This document shows positions 55,562 to 64,000 of a stretch of DNA of 64,000 nucleotides, piece after piece (the stretch's first letter is position 1; each line of letters begins with the position of its first letter). The DNA lies in the NCBI RefSeq assembly GCF_030711405.1, contig NZ_JAULSI010000021.1, forward strand, positions 39,994-103,993. The letters run 5' to 3'. The notes under the pieces were generated by a model that worked only from the letters and a program-made list of their open reading frames with translations, made no database searches and was not told the origin of the DNA. The DNA comes from Massilia brevitalea. Lineage in GTDB: Bacteria; Pseudomonadota; Gammaproteobacteria; Burkholderiales; Burkholderiaceae_D. The position numbers and the translations under genes are program-made.

Positions 55562-57847
55562 TTAGAAGCGGAAGTTCGCCGTCAGGCTGGCCGAGCGCGG
55601 CGTGCCTGGGGTATAGCGGTAGCCGCTCTTGTTGATGTTGGCCACATACTCCTCGTCGCCCAGGTTGTACACGTTCAAACGCAGGTCGATGTTGTTGGTG
55701 ATGGCGTACGAGGCCATGGCATCGAAGACCCAGTAGGACTTGGTATAGGCCGGGGTGCCAACGGCGCCGTCGGTGCCGCGCAGCAGCCCGTCGTTGAAGC
55801 GCGCGCCGCCGCCGATCTTGACGCCCATCGGCAACTGGTACGAGGTCCACAGGTTGAACGACTGCTTCGGCGTGTAGGTCAGCGCGTTGTCGCCATTGGC
55901 GGTGAGCAGGCGGCCCGACTCGATGCTGGTGTCCATGTAGGTGTAGCCCGCGCTGACCAGCCAGTTGCGCGCCAGTTCGCCGGTCACGCCCAGCTCCACG
56001 CCCTGCACCTGCTTCTTGCCGGTCTGCGACCAGGTCAGGTCGACCGGATCCTGCTCGACCTCGTTCTTCACTTCGGTGCGGTACAGGGCCGCCGACAGGC
56101 CCAGCTTGCCCTTGAACAGATCGAGCTTGCCGCCGAGTTCATAGGTCAGGGTTTCCTGCGGATCGTAGATCGGGTTCTGGGCGCTGTTGACGTTGCCCGA
56201 GACGGTGAAGTTCGAGCCTGGCGGCAGCTTCGAGCTGGCGGCCAGCGCGTACACGCTGCTCCAGGCGGTCGGCTTGTACAGCACCGACAGCTTGCCGTTG
56301 TAGACCGTGTCGCCGATGCTGAAGTGGGTCGGCGTGAGCGTGGTCACGTTGTTCGCCGTGGCCGCCGTCACCGCGGTATAGTCGCCGCTGAAGTGGTCGG
56401 CGCGGATGCCGCCGTTGACGATCCAGTTCTCGCCGATCTTGATGGTGTCGAAGACGTAGGCGCTTTGCGTGTCGATCTCGCCTTCGTTGAAGGCGCCGGT
56501 GCGGCGCGGCGCCAGGGCGGTGACGGCGACGCCGGCGTCCGGGTTGTACAGGTTCGCGGCCGGCAGGGTGCCCAGGCCGGTCAGGCCGTAGGTGATCTGC
56601 TTTTCGCTGGTGAACTCGATGCCGGTCACCAGGGTGTGGCGCAGCGAACCGGTGTCGAACATCGAGGTCAGCGCGGTCTGGTTGGTCAGAATCTTGTTTT
56701 CCTGGTCCTTCACGGTACGGGTGTTGCGCACCAGGGTCCAGGTGGACGGATCGGTGCGGTTCACCAGGGTGATGTTGGCGCCGCTGGCCAGGAAGGCCGA
56801 CAGCAGGTAGTCCTGGCTGGTGCGGCCATAGCGCGAGATGTTGTGCAGCTTGAGGTTCGGCGAGAAGTCGTGCTCGACGCGCACGGTCGCCATGTCGGCC
56901 TTGACCTTGTCGTAGTCGCTGTTCGAGCCGTAGAAGTTCTTCGGATCGACGGCCGGGGCGGTCGACAGTTCCGGTTTGTTGACGCGGTCCGGGCTGGTGT
57001 AGCCGGGCAGGCCGACGGTCGGCACGCCGCCGTCCGGGATGTTGTCCTGGTTGACGTGCAGGTAGTCGAGGACCACGCGGGTCGGGCCGTTCAGGCCGAA
57101 GCCGATGCTCGGCGCCACCGCCCAGCGCTTGTCGGTGACCACGTCGCGCGCGGCGCGGCCCGAATCCTGGGCCATCACGTTGATGCGCGCCGCGATGCCG
57201 CGCTCGGCGTTGATGACGCGGTTGACGTCGGCCGTCACGCGCTTCTGCTTGGCGCTGCCGCCGGTGAGCGAGGCGCTCGAGATGTCGTCGAGGCGGGCTT
57301 TTTTCGTGACCAGGTTGACCGAACCGGTTGGCGAGCTGCGGCCGTTGTCGGTGCCGGCCGGGCCCTTTACGACATCGATCTGTTCCAGGTTGAAGACGTC
57401 GCGCGAGATCGAGCCGACGTCGCGCACGCCGTCCACGTAGATGCTGCCCGAGCTGTCGAAGCCGCGCATGAAGATGGCGTCGCCGGTGTTGGTGTTGCCG
57501 TTCTCGCCGAGGAAGAAGGCGCCGACGCCGGGGGTATTGCGCAGCGCTTCGGTCAGGGTCAGGGCGCCTTGCTGTTCGATCAGTTCCTTCTTGATGACCT
57601 GCACGGTCTGCGCGGTGTCGACCAGCTTTTCGGTGTATTTCGGCGACGAGGCACGTTCGGCCTTGAAGTCGTTTTCGGTCTTGCCGACGATTTCCACCTT
57701 CGATACGGGACCGGTGACTTCGTCCGGCGCCGGCGGCACGGTGTCGGCAGCCTGGGCCGCGAGCGGCAGCAGCATGGTCGCCAGCGCGGCACTCATGTGT
57801 TGTTGGAAACGGCTGTGCCCGTGCTTGCGGCTCTTGATTGCTTGCAT
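55562..57847 (-). CDS. fiu: Catecholate siderophore receptor Fiu
   Basis: This 761-residue TonB-dependent outer-membrane receptor has a signal peptide cleaved near AQA-ADT (about residue 34). The plug matches E. coli Fiu closely: NTPGVGAFFLGENGNTNTGD, AIFMRGFDSSGSIYVDGVRD, FNLEQIDVVKGPAGTDNGRS. The barrel ends SLTANFRF. A near-perfect Fur box overlaps the promoter, so iron repression is expected. No PiuC gene is adjacent; the only one in the window follows the other catecholate-type receptor. Confidence 0.93.
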   Translation of the reverse strand: MQAIKSRKHGHSRFQQHMSAALATMLLPLAAQAADTVPPAPDEVTGPVSKVEIVGKTENDFKAERASSPKYTEKLVDTAQTVQVIKKELIEQQGALTLTEALRNTPGVGAFFLGENGNTNTGDAIFMRGFDSSGSIYVDGVRDVGSISRDVFNLEQIDVVKGPAGTDNGRSSPTGSVNLVTKKARLDDISSASLTGGSAKQKRVTADVNRVINAERGIAARINVMAQDSGRAARDVVTDKRWAVAPSIGFGLNGPTRVVLDYLHVNQDNIPDGGVPTVGLPGYTSPDRVNKPELSTAPAVDPKNFYGSNSDYDKVKADMATVRVEHDFSPNLKLHNISRYGRTSQDYLLSAFLASGANITLVNRTDPSTWTLVRNTRTVKDQENKILTNQTALTSMFDTGSLRHTLVTGIEFTSEKQITYGLTGLGTLPAANLYNPDAGVAVTALAPRRTGAFNEGEIDTQSAYVFDTIKIGENWIVNGGIRADHFSGDYTAVTAATANNVTTLTPTHFSIGDTVYNGKLSVLYKPTAWSSVYALAASSKLPPGSNFTVSGNVNSAQNPIYDPQETLTYELGGKLDLFKGKLGLSAALYRTEVKNEVEQDPVDLTWSQTGKKQVQGVELGVTGELARNWLVSAGYTYMDTSIESGRLLTANGDNALTYTPKQSFNLWTSYQLPMGVKIGGGARFNDGLLRGTDGAVGTPAYTKSYWVFDAMASYAITNNIDLRLNVYNLGDEEYVANINKSGYRYTPGTPRSASLTANFRF

Positions 57848-57924
57848 GTCTTTACCTGTTGTTCTCTCAATTTTTTAGGAAGCGCCGTCAGCAGGCTGAA
57901 GCGCGGTTTTGTGCACTGGTCAAC

Positions 57925-57970
57925 ATTCTAGTAAGCATTTTTATGTTTGTAAATGAGAATTGTTATCATT
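57925..57970 (-). promoter_or_regulatory. fiu promoter with Fur box
   Basis: On the minus strand TTTACA (57953-57948) and TAGAAT (57930-57925) are 17 bp apart. The -35 overlaps AATGAGAATTGTTATCATT (57952-57970), a Fur box matching 13 of 15 core positions. The remaining stretch to the next gene (57971-58278) shows no gene I can support. Confidence 0.85.
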
Positions 57971-58278
57971 CGCGTTCTTATGCTTGAGTATTTACCCGGT
58001 ATGGGTGAAAAGCGTTGTGTCTGGACAGGAGCGAAGCGAAATGCAGGGGTGACTCGTGGTAAAAATGCAACGGCAGTGCCGGCCGCTCCCAGGTTCGATA
58101 AGGATTTCCACCGAAGCCCGGCCAGGCTGCCTGCCCGATATCGAATTTGTCAGAGGAGCAACAATTTCGTACACTCAGCCGTGCAGTCACTCGCAAAGGC
58201 ATTCGCCGGCGCCAGACCATCGAGAATGACGACATACACCATGACATCGAACCGACAAGCACCCAGGCAGGCCAGCGC

Positions 58279-59283
58279 ATGATGATCGTCCCCAGCTTCT
58301 GGGCCGAGGCACGGGCCCAATATCGCCGCAAAGGCAGGCAGATCACGGTCAGGCGTTTCGGCTGGTCCGACGCCAGCCAGGAGGATGCGCAACAAAATGC
58401 CCAGCTGCGTGTCGGCGAGGCGCTGGCGCGTGCTGTTTCTGGCGAGCCCTTGCCGCGCCGCGAGCGCAAGGTGCCCTACAACGGCGGCGACGGGCTACCG
58501 ATCCGGGAGGAAGTGGTCGACCGCATCGGCGAGACCGTCATCACCCGCAATGGCTACGGCGCACGCTGCATGAATACGCCCAACGTGCTGTTCGTCGATA
58601 TCGATTTCAATGATGGCCCTGGCAAGCGCATGATCTGGGGCACCGCACTGTTCCTGCTCGCAGCCGGTGCAGTGATGCTGGTGCTGATGGCGGCGGCCGG
58701 CAAGGGCATCGGCAGATTGTTGGCAGTGGCTGCGGTCGGCGTGCTGCTGACCCTGGTGCTGTCGGCCCCCATTGCGCAACTTGTCCATCGCATGGTCGTC
58801 CGCGCCCAGGGTGGACCGGAGGCAATCGCCCGCAAGAACATTCTGCGTTTCATGGCCACGCGTCCCGACTGGCTGGTCCATCTCTACCGTACGCCCGCGG
58901 GCTTCCGCCTGCTCGCCACCCACCGCCTGTTCGATCCGCTCGACGCCGAAGTGGCCGAGTGCTTCGATGCGTTGGCTACCGATCCTGTGTACGCGGCCAT
59001 GTGTCTGAACCAGCACTGCTTCCGGGCACGGGTATCGGCTAAACCCTGGCGCATCGGCATCGAGGACCATATCAGGCCACGGCCCGGCACCTGGCCGGTC
59101 TTGCCCGAGCGGCTGCCGGCACGGCGCGCGTGGCTGGAGCGCTATGACCGGGCAGCCGCAGGGTTTGCCGCCTGCCGCTTCGTCGAGTCGATCGGCAAGG
59201 GCGCCAGCAATCCGGCGGCGCAAGCAGTAAAACAGTTGCACGATGAACTGAGCCGGGCGCACTCCACGCTGCCGATTGCCTGA
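58279..59283 (+). CDS. Membrane protein of unknown function with primase-like motifs
   Basis: This protein is 334 residues from ATG 58279 (an ATG at 58282 is equal). An N-terminal soluble part is basic (YRRKGRQITVRRFGW). Two transmembrane helices (about 117-140 and 145-168) split the protein. Before them is NVLFVDIDF (an hhhDhD pattern, Asp107 and Asp109). After them come HLYRTPAGFRLLATH (ending in Ala-Thr-His at 213-215) and HCFRARVSAKPWRIGIEDH. That order resembles archaeo-eukaryotic primase motifs I and II, but the resemblance is by eye. A weak ribosome-binding site leaves the start uncertain. A terminator follows. Confidence 0.6.
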   Translation: MMIVPSFWAEARAQYRRKGRQITVRRFGWSDASQEDAQQNAQLRVGEALARAVSGEPLPRRERKVPYNGGDGLPIREEVVDRIGETVITRNGYGARCMNTPNVLFVDIDFNDGPGKRMIWGTALFLLAAGAVMLVLMAAAGKGIGRLLAVAAVGVLLTLVLSAPIAQLVHRMVVRAQGGPEAIARKNILRFMATRPDWLVHLYRTPAGFRLLATHRLFDPLDAEVAECFDALATDPVYAAMCLNQHCFRARVSAKPWRIGIEDHIRPRPGTWPVLPERLPARRAWLERYDRAAAGFAACRFVESIGKGASNPAAQAVKQLHDELSRAHSTLPIA

Positions 59284-59296
59284 GCGGGCGTGTTGC

Positions 59297-59318
59297 ATCG
59301 GCTGACCAGCCGATTTTT
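59297..59318 (+). terminator. Terminator of the membrane-protein gene
   Basis: ATCGGCT and AGCCGAT pair perfectly around GACC and are followed by TTTTT, 14 nt past the stop. Confidence 0.9.
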
Positions 59319-59324
59319 CGGCTT

Positions 59325-60332
59325 CTACGCGAGGGCGGCAGCGAGTATCCGATCCATGTCTGGTCCGGCCTCTTCGCAATTGGCCAGGTGGATGATCGAC
59401 GTGCGGCTTTGCGGAAGCCGGACAATCAGCATGTTGAATCCCCACAGGCCACCGCCATGGAACACGACGTCCTGGCCATGTCTGTGCGTTAGCTCCAGGC
59501 CGAATCGATAGTCATGGACTGTGCCGTTCAGGAAGGGAGATGGCTGCAGCATTGCATGCAGCAGGCTCGATTTGTCGGACCACTGGCGATGCCATTCCGC
59601 TTCCCAACGCAACAGATCGGCGATGCTGCCGTACATGCCGCCATCGCCGACCGTGTTGGCGTTGCCCAGGTGTTGCTTGAATCCGAGCGGCCGTGACGCA
59701 TCGGCTTCGTAACTGAAGACGCGGTGTTCAATGACGTTGAAACGGTCGTCATCGAAGCCCAGGCGATGGATGCCGAGCGGCTCGAACAGGAACGTTTTGG
59801 CGTACTTCGTCAGCGACATGCCGCTCAGGCGTTCAACCAGCGCGGCAAGCAGGATGTAGTTGCTGTTGCTGTAGCGGTGCACGGTCTGTGTCGGGCACTC
59901 GACCGTGTCCATGCGGGCAATCAGTCTGAGGATGGTGTCGTTGTTGAAGTAGTCGGCTTCGTGGCGGCCCAGTTGGCATTGCAGGAAGGGGAAATAGTCC
60001 GGGATGCCGCTGCTGTGATTCAGCAAGCTTCGCAACGGGAAGGCCTGTTCGAATTGCGCCAGCTCGGGCAGGTGAGGGCAGACGTCGTCATTGAGGCCGG
60101 TAAGCCCGTCACGCACCAGGGCCATCACACAGGCCGCTGTGAATTGCTTCGATTCCGATGCCAGGTAATAGGCCGAGTCGCGCGACAGTGGCACGTTCAG
60201 TTCGAGCGACGCCAGCCCGTGGTGGCGTTCGAACACCGTTTCTGCATCGCGCAGGACTGCGGCGCTGAAGCCCGGACCGCGTGGCGGCAAGCACGCTGCC
60301 AACTGTCCATAATAATTCCAGAGTTCTTGCAC
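59325..60332 (-). CDS. Serine hydrolase, beta-lactamase class C family
   Basis: This 335-residue enzyme of PF00144 (GTG start) has SxxK as S59ESK62, YxN as HRYSNSNY and a C-terminal HGGGLWGFN matching the HxG motif. No clear signal peptide, so probably cytoplasmic. The start is uncertain: GTG at 60332 has GAGG four nt upstream, while a TTG at 60398 would add 22 residues. It is convergent with the membrane-protein gene. The substrate is unknown; esterase or D-amino-peptidase activity is possible. Confidence 0.82.
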   Translation of the reverse strand: MQELWNYYGQLAACLPPRGPGFSAAVLRDAETVFERHHGLASLELNVPLSRDSAYYLASESKQFTAACVMALVRDGLTGLNDDVCPHLPELAQFEQAFPLRSLLNHSSGIPDYFPFLQCQLGRHEADYFNNDTILRLIARMDTVECPTQTVHRYSNSNYILLAALVERLSGMSLTKYAKTFLFEPLGIHRLGFDDDRFNVIEHRVFSYEADASRPLGFKQHLGNANTVGDGGMYGSIADLLRWEAEWHRQWSDKSSLLHAMLQPSPFLNGTVHDYRFGLELTHRHGQDVVFHGGGLWGFNMLIVRLPQSRTSIIHLANCEEAGPDMDRILAAALA

Positions 60333-60514
60333 AAGGCCTCGGTTTTGCTGGGTAAGTAAAGCGGGGATTGTATGCGGCAAATGCGCACGTAGTATCAAAA
60401 ATGCCAGCCCACCAACAACCGCTTTGGGTGAGGCGCTACAATCGTCAGGAATCGACTAATCGCCATCGTCTGCCGGGCGGTTGGCGCCACGCAAGCAAGA
60501 AAGAAAGGAACAGG

Positions 60515-60739
60515 ATGGATCTTTCAACTGCACGGCAACTCATGTCGGTGTACGAGCGCATCGGCAAAAGCATCCAGGAGGCGGACGAACTTGTTCGTTA
60601 CTTGCCGGAAGCCGAGCGGTCTACGCATCTGCGCGCCCTGGCCGGCATGGTCGACTACGTCTGGCTACACCTCCAGGCGCCGATTGTCCGCGAACATCGG
60701 GACTTGGACCCCGATGCCGGCTATTTTCAGGGCAAATAA
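60515..60739 (+). CDS. Small hypothetical protein
   Basis: This 74-residue, mostly helical acidic protein (MDLSTARQLMSVYERIGKSI, EADELVRYLPEAERSTHLRA) has no signal or membrane segment. AAAGGA lies about seven nt before the ATG. Family not recognised. It lies 113 nt before the next small gene. Confidence 0.65.
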   Translation: MDLSTARQLMSVYERIGKSIQEADELVRYLPEAERSTHLRALAGMVDYVWLHLQAPIVREHRDLDPDAGYFQGK

Positions 60740-60852
60740 TCTGCGCGGTGCGTTCGGCGCCAGGCCATTCGACGAGGCTTTCAGCATGGCTCGAACGGCC
60801 GCTCAGGAATATCCAGAGAAACTCAAGCGGATAGTCAACGAAAGTTCGAAAC

Positions 60853-61308
60853 ATGCGGCGTTTCCTGAAAATCTCATTGATATGTGGCGCTGGTGTTATC
60901 GTCCTGCTCGCCTCCCTTCTGCTGGCATTGCTGATCATCGTCCCATCGAGTGTCGTCGAAAACGACTTCGCAACCTACGATGCGGCCTTAAAGGCAGACG
61001 CATTCGCGCTCCAGCGTCTTCCTGATCTATTGCCCAGATCGGCTACCAACATCTCGTCGTCCAGGAACCTGGACCTCAACGACGAAGTGGTGACCTTCCA
61101 CTATGGTCCGGATTTCGATGCGTTCATCGCGGCGCAGGAGCAGGCCCCTGCGCGGACGGCGGAATCGCTGGGACTACGCTTGCGCGACGATCGTTTCATG
61201 CATCCCGGTGAGCTGGCCTATATGCCGAAAGTATTGTTGTACAAGGAATCCCGGCCGGGGACGCTGCTGGTCAACCGCGTCGACCGGGTTGCGGTGTATT
61301 TCGATTAG
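60853..61308 (+). CDS. Membrane-anchored hypothetical protein
   Basis: This 151-residue protein has a single N-terminal membrane anchor (FLKISLICGAGVIVLLASLL, about 4-31). A periplasmic domain (VENDFATYDAALKADAFALQ, LPDLLPRSATNISSSRNLDL) is similar in pattern to the YbbD-type head domain. Its stop overlaps the stop of the convergent HAF-repeat gene by three to four bases. Function unknown. Confidence 0.68.
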   Translation: MRRFLKISLICGAGVIVLLASLLLALLIIVPSSVVENDFATYDAALKADAFALQRLPDLLPRSATNISSSRNLDLNDEVVTFHYGPDFDAFIAAQEQAPARTAESLGLRLRDDRFMHPGELAYMPKVLLYKESRPGTLLVNRVDRVAVYFD

Positions 61309-62864
61309 CGCCCGTGCGGCCGCGCAGGCGCTGCGCGTGGCGCCGGCGCCTTCCAGTAGCCGATCAGGCTCTCCATGTATTGCACGGTGCTCCTGCCGGT
61401 CGAATCGGTCACGCGGACGATGATGTTGCGTGCGCCAAGCGTGGTGTAGGTATGCTGCGCGCTGACCTCGCCGCTGCCGCGCGATTCGCGCACCGTGGCC
61501 GGCTGCGGCCCCTGGCCATCGCCCCAATCGACGGTTGCCTTGTGGCGGTCGCCGACGTTGCGGTCGCGGAAGGAGAGGGTAAGCGGCAGCGGGCGGTTCA
61601 GGGCCGTCTCGGGGAAGTTGATCGGCCCCAGCACCGGCGCATCGGTGCCGCCGCCGCGGCGCAGCAACACCAGGCCGGCGCTCGATTCGGCAACGATGTC
61701 GCCATTCGTCGCAATCGCGAGCGCGGAGGCGAGCTGCAGTCCTGCCGGCGGATTGAGCAGGCGCGTGTTCAGGTCGACCGCGGCGCCCGTGCGCGACCAG
61801 CGGTAGGCGCGGCGCCCGCCTTCGCTGCCCCAGGCAACGCCGACGCTGACCCCGGCATCGTTCAGGCTGTTCACTTCGGACACCAGCAGGGATGCGGGGT
61901 GGAGATCGACCAGCCCGCGTGCGCGCGAGTACAGGAAGGCGCGCGAGCCGCCGGCCGGGTCGATGATGCGGCCGGCGATTTCTCCTGCTTCGTTCAGGCC
62001 GACCACCACCGCGTTCGGCCCCGGGGTCGCCACGCCGCGTGCCGGGCTCCACAGGAATGCCCGTGCATCCGGCGTGCCGCCATCGAGCATCCCGGCGACG
62101 TCGCCGCGTTCGTTGTTGTACATGGCAATGGCGCCGCGTCCGCCGAGGGTGCCGAGCACGGTTGGCCGGTTGGCGCTGTCCCAGCGTATGGCGTGATTGG
62201 CGTCGCCGGCATCGGTAACGCTGCCGACGCTGACGTTGCGCTCGTTGATATCGACGGCATAGCCGGGACCGAAGCCGGGAGGGCTGGTCAGCATGCTCAG
62301 GCGGTTGGCCGCGCTCCAACGCACGCCGCGTCCGGTGGCAGGATCGGAGCCTGCGTACGAGGTCCCGACGACGATGCCGTTGTTATTGATGGCGGGAATC
62401 CAGCTGTCGCCACCGGCGCCGAGCGAGGGCAGGCTGGCCAGTCCCCGCGCCGCCGACCAGCGATACGGTTGCAGGTTCGTCGACCAGGGCGCGGCGGGGT
62501 CGACCTGGCGCGACACGAAGGCCAGTTCGCCGCGGTCGTTCAGGGCGCCAAGAAACGAGACGGTGTTGCTGGGCGTGATCGGGTGGATGACGCGCTGTCC
62601 ATCGAAGAAGCCGACATGGGCGTTGTAGTCGAGCCCGATGTACTCGAAGGCAGCCTGGCCGCTGGCGTTGATGTGGGTGACCAGCGCCTGGAAGGGCACC
62701 AGGTTGACGATGCCGTACACGTCGGCAGGGGCCTTGGACGCATGTGCGTCCTGCGCGCCGTTCGCCGGCTGCGCGGCCCGGGTCCCATCGTCGAATCCCG
62801 CCAGGTGTGCGGCGAGCACCAGTCCGCCTGCCGCGCGAAGCGTCTTGTTTCTCAGGAGTTGCAT
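61305..62864 (-). CDS. Secreted HAF-repeat protein with C-terminal PKD-like domain
   Basis: This 519-residue exported protein has a signal-like N-terminus (MQLLRNKTLRAAGGLVLAAHL). It is followed by a chain of HAF-type repeats such as ARAFLWSPARGVA, SRAFLYSRARGLV and RRAYRWSRTGAAV, each preceded by a LNEAGEIAG-like turn. They likely form a beta-propeller. The final ~95 residues (LSFRDRNVGDRHKATVDWGD ... HTYTTLGARNIIVRVTD) are a PKD-like beta domain. No catalytic residues are seen; a binding or surface role is inferred. Confidence 0.82.
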   Translation of the reverse strand: MQLLRNKTLRAAGGLVLAAHLAGFDDGTRAAQPANGAQDAHASKAPADVYGIVNLVPFQALVTHINASGQAAFEYIGLDYNAHVGFFDGQRVIHPITPSNTVSFLGALNDRGELAFVSRQVDPAAPWSTNLQPYRWSAARGLASLPSLGAGGDSWIPAINNNGIVVGTSYAGSDPATGRGVRWSAANRLSMLTSPPGFGPGYAVDINERNVSVGSVTDAGDANHAIRWDSANRPTVLGTLGGRGAIAMYNNERGDVAGMLDGGTPDARAFLWSPARGVATPGPNAVVVGLNEAGEIAGRIIDPAGGSRAFLYSRARGLVDLHPASLLVSEVNSLNDAGVSVGVAWGSEGGRRAYRWSRTGAAVDLNTRLLNPPAGLQLASALAIATNGDIVAESSAGLVLLRRGGGTDAPVLGPINFPETALNRPLPLTLSFRDRNVGDRHKATVDWGDGQGPQPATVRESRGSGEVSAQHTYTTLGARNIIVRVTDSTGRSTVQYMESLIGYWKAPAPRAAPARPHGR

Positions 62865-63018
62865 GTGAGCCTCTCATGGTGTTCGCGCATGCGCGATGCA
62901 TGGCGTTCGACCAATGTAGGCAGTCGCCTGGCCGCAGAAGACGAGCTGTATCAAGGACGAGGCGGAATCGGAGTCTTCCGGCTGCATGCTCGGAAGGCGC
63001 CGTGCAGCGCGGGCAAGT

Positions 63019-63723
63019 TCAGTCCGTAGCCGGCTCCTTGTCCGGGGCCTTTGCGTAGGTGCCGCGCAGGCCCATCGGATTGTCGTCGATGCTCAGCCGG
63101 CCCTCCTTGGACGACAGACTCAAGGACTTGAACGGCGCCGCCTGCAGTTCGCCGGGATTGAGCACCACGAAGCCGGCGATGCGCTTGCTGGCGCGCTCGG
63201 CCGGCACGTCGAACCAGGTCCACTCGTCCTTGCTGTCGGCACGGCGCAGGCCGGCGCGCTTCCAGGTTTCGCTGGCGGGCATCTGGGCGATGGCGTCGCC
63301 GTTCGGACCGCTCACCGCGCTGGCCTTGCGTCCGGAAGCGCTTTCGAACTGCACCTCGATGCCGGCCACCGGGCCTGTCGACGGCACGCCGACGATGGCT
63401 ACCCAGATGCCCTGGCGCGGGTCTTTCTTGATGGTGAGTTCGGCTTCCGTGAACAGCCGGAACTTGCCGGGCCGCGGTACGTGCGGCGTGAGGACGATGC
63501 GCTTGCCGTCGCGCTTCCAGGTGCCGTGCGCCACCATGTCGGTGGCGCCGTACGCCAGCATCCAGTCGAACTCGCCCGACTTTTTCAGCACCAGTTCGGA
63601 GCCGACTTCGGTCATGCCGCTCAGGTAGTAGTGGCCTGTGGGACCGGTGGTGTCGGCGGCATTGGCGGACAGGCTGCCGAACAGGCAGCTGCTGGCCAGG
63701 ACGAGTTTCGAAAGAAAATGCAT
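63019..63723 (-). CDS. Exported hypothetical protein
   Basis: This 234-residue protein has a signal peptide (MHFLSKLVLASSCLFGSLSA, cleaved near ANA-ADT). A beta-rich body follows with GHYYLSGMTEVGSELVLKKS and an internal GPNGDAIAQMPASETWKRAG. GAGGAG precedes the ATG by four nt. The N-terminal part resembles an outer-membrane-associated beta-sandwich, but the family is not recognised. Confidence 0.75.
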   Translation of the reverse strand: MHFLSKLVLASSCLFGSLSANAADTTGPTGHYYLSGMTEVGSELVLKKSGEFDWMLAYGATDMVAHGTWKRDGKRIVLTPHVPRPGKFRLFTEAELTIKKDPRQGIWVAIVGVPSTGPVAGIEVQFESASGRKASAVSGPNGDAIAQMPASETWKRAGLRRADSKDEWTWFDVPAERASKRIAGFVVLNPGELQAAPFKSLSLSSKEGRLSIDDNPMGLRGTYAKAPDKEPATD

Positions 63724-63875
63724 GGACTCCTCACGGCAGGTTGAATTAACACTAGGATACGACCTTTGCTCAAAACGACTCTTCGTTACGAGCTCAGCCA
63801 TACTATGCCGCAGCATAGGCTTCGGTGTCGCCATGCTGGAATGGCACTGTCAAGGGCCAAGTTCTTCACAGAAAC

Positions 63876-63884
63876 TGTGGATAA
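63876..63884 (-). other. DnaA-box-like 9-mer at the window end
   Basis: TGTGGATAA is the complement of the consensus DnaA box TTATCCACA. Only one copy is seen, next to an AT-rich stretch (about 63895-63945). The 277-base end region (63724-64000) shows no gene. A single box may be a DnaA-regulated promoter or chance. Confidence 0.35.
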
Positions 63885-64000
63885 AGTTGTGCGTCACTAC
63901 TAATCTGATGAATTAACTAATTGATTTTAAAAGTTCTTTTCTCAGAGCCCCAGAATTGGGCAGCCTGACTTTTTGGTCGACATACCACCTTCATGGTTCT

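Noticed and set aside
55358-57931. 857-codon plus-strand frame opposite fiu
   Set aside because: Shadow of the Fiu receptor gene.
60591-61025. Plus-strand frame bridging the two small hypothetical genes near 60.8 kb
   Set aside because: It overlaps two better supported frames, has no ribosome-binding site, and its composition changes along its length.

Overview
This window is high-GC chromosomal DNA from a betaproteobacterium. The best fit is Burkholderiales, family Oxalobacteraceae, of a Massilia-like type. The evidence is the gene orders rpsF-priB-rpsR-rplI-dnaB and acnA / HpcH lyase / mdh / gntR / sdhCDAB-sdhE-gltA, two PEP-CTERM proteins, a DUF2863 protein, and a scattered family of GTAG-headed palindromic repeats. 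This placement is inferred from gene content. No rRNA, phage, insertion sequence, integrase or CRISPR array is visible, and nearly all of it reads as ordinary core or near-core chromosome.

Layout. 0-6 kb: lexA with its own SOS box, diverging from the S6/PriB/S18/L9 ribosomal operon, then dnaB and a DUF47-Pit phosphate-uptake pair. 6-16.7 kb: a PIN-PhoH ATPase, a Bcp peroxiredoxin, an Mth938-like protein, alaA and hom, an LplT-PlsC fusion, tRNA-Pro(GGG), and an AraC regulator diverging from an Fsr-type exporter. 16.7-20.7 kb: a leftward surface-glycan operon (GT2, GT4-like, GmhB-like phosphatase, GT9 heptosyltransferase-like) with a possible 28-codon coupled leader ORF. 21-22.6 kb: two intrinsically disordered, hydrophilin-like proteins that diverge from a mirror-image pair of identical bipartite promoter elements, GTCCTACA-N16-TCCTATAC. 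22.7-27.4 kb: an unknown protein, an M14 peptidase / CYTH phosphatase / serine hydrolase operon and a DUF2863 protein.

27.4-35.7 kb: iron uptake (Fur-boxed TonB receptor plus PiuC), a second TonB receptor, an alpha/beta hydrolase and a PEP-CTERM protein. 36-48.3 kb: a TCA-cycle island. The leftward genes acnA, an MliC-like secreted protein, a citrate-lyase-family protein and mdh face a rightward GntR regulator and sdhCDAB-sdhE-gltA. A perfect 16-bp palindrome in the shared control region is the likely GntR operator. 48.8-64 kb: rnk, small secreted proteins, gluQ, a CHRD/PEP-CTERM protein, and a two-component system whose sensor carries a Pro/Ala-rich periplasmic insert and lies next to a Pro/Ala-rich secreted protein. 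These are followed by a Fur-boxed Fiu receptor, a membrane protein with primase-like motifs, another serine hydrolase, small hypotheticals, a HAF-repeat/PKD secreted protein and a final secreted protein.

The items most worth follow-up are the mirrored divergent promoter with its disordered-protein pair, the eleven-copy covarying REP family, the 58.3-kb membrane protein with an hhhDhD...sxH motif pattern, the Pro/Ala-rich two-component module, the alternative hairpins upstream of bcp, and the coupled leader ORF in the glycan operon.
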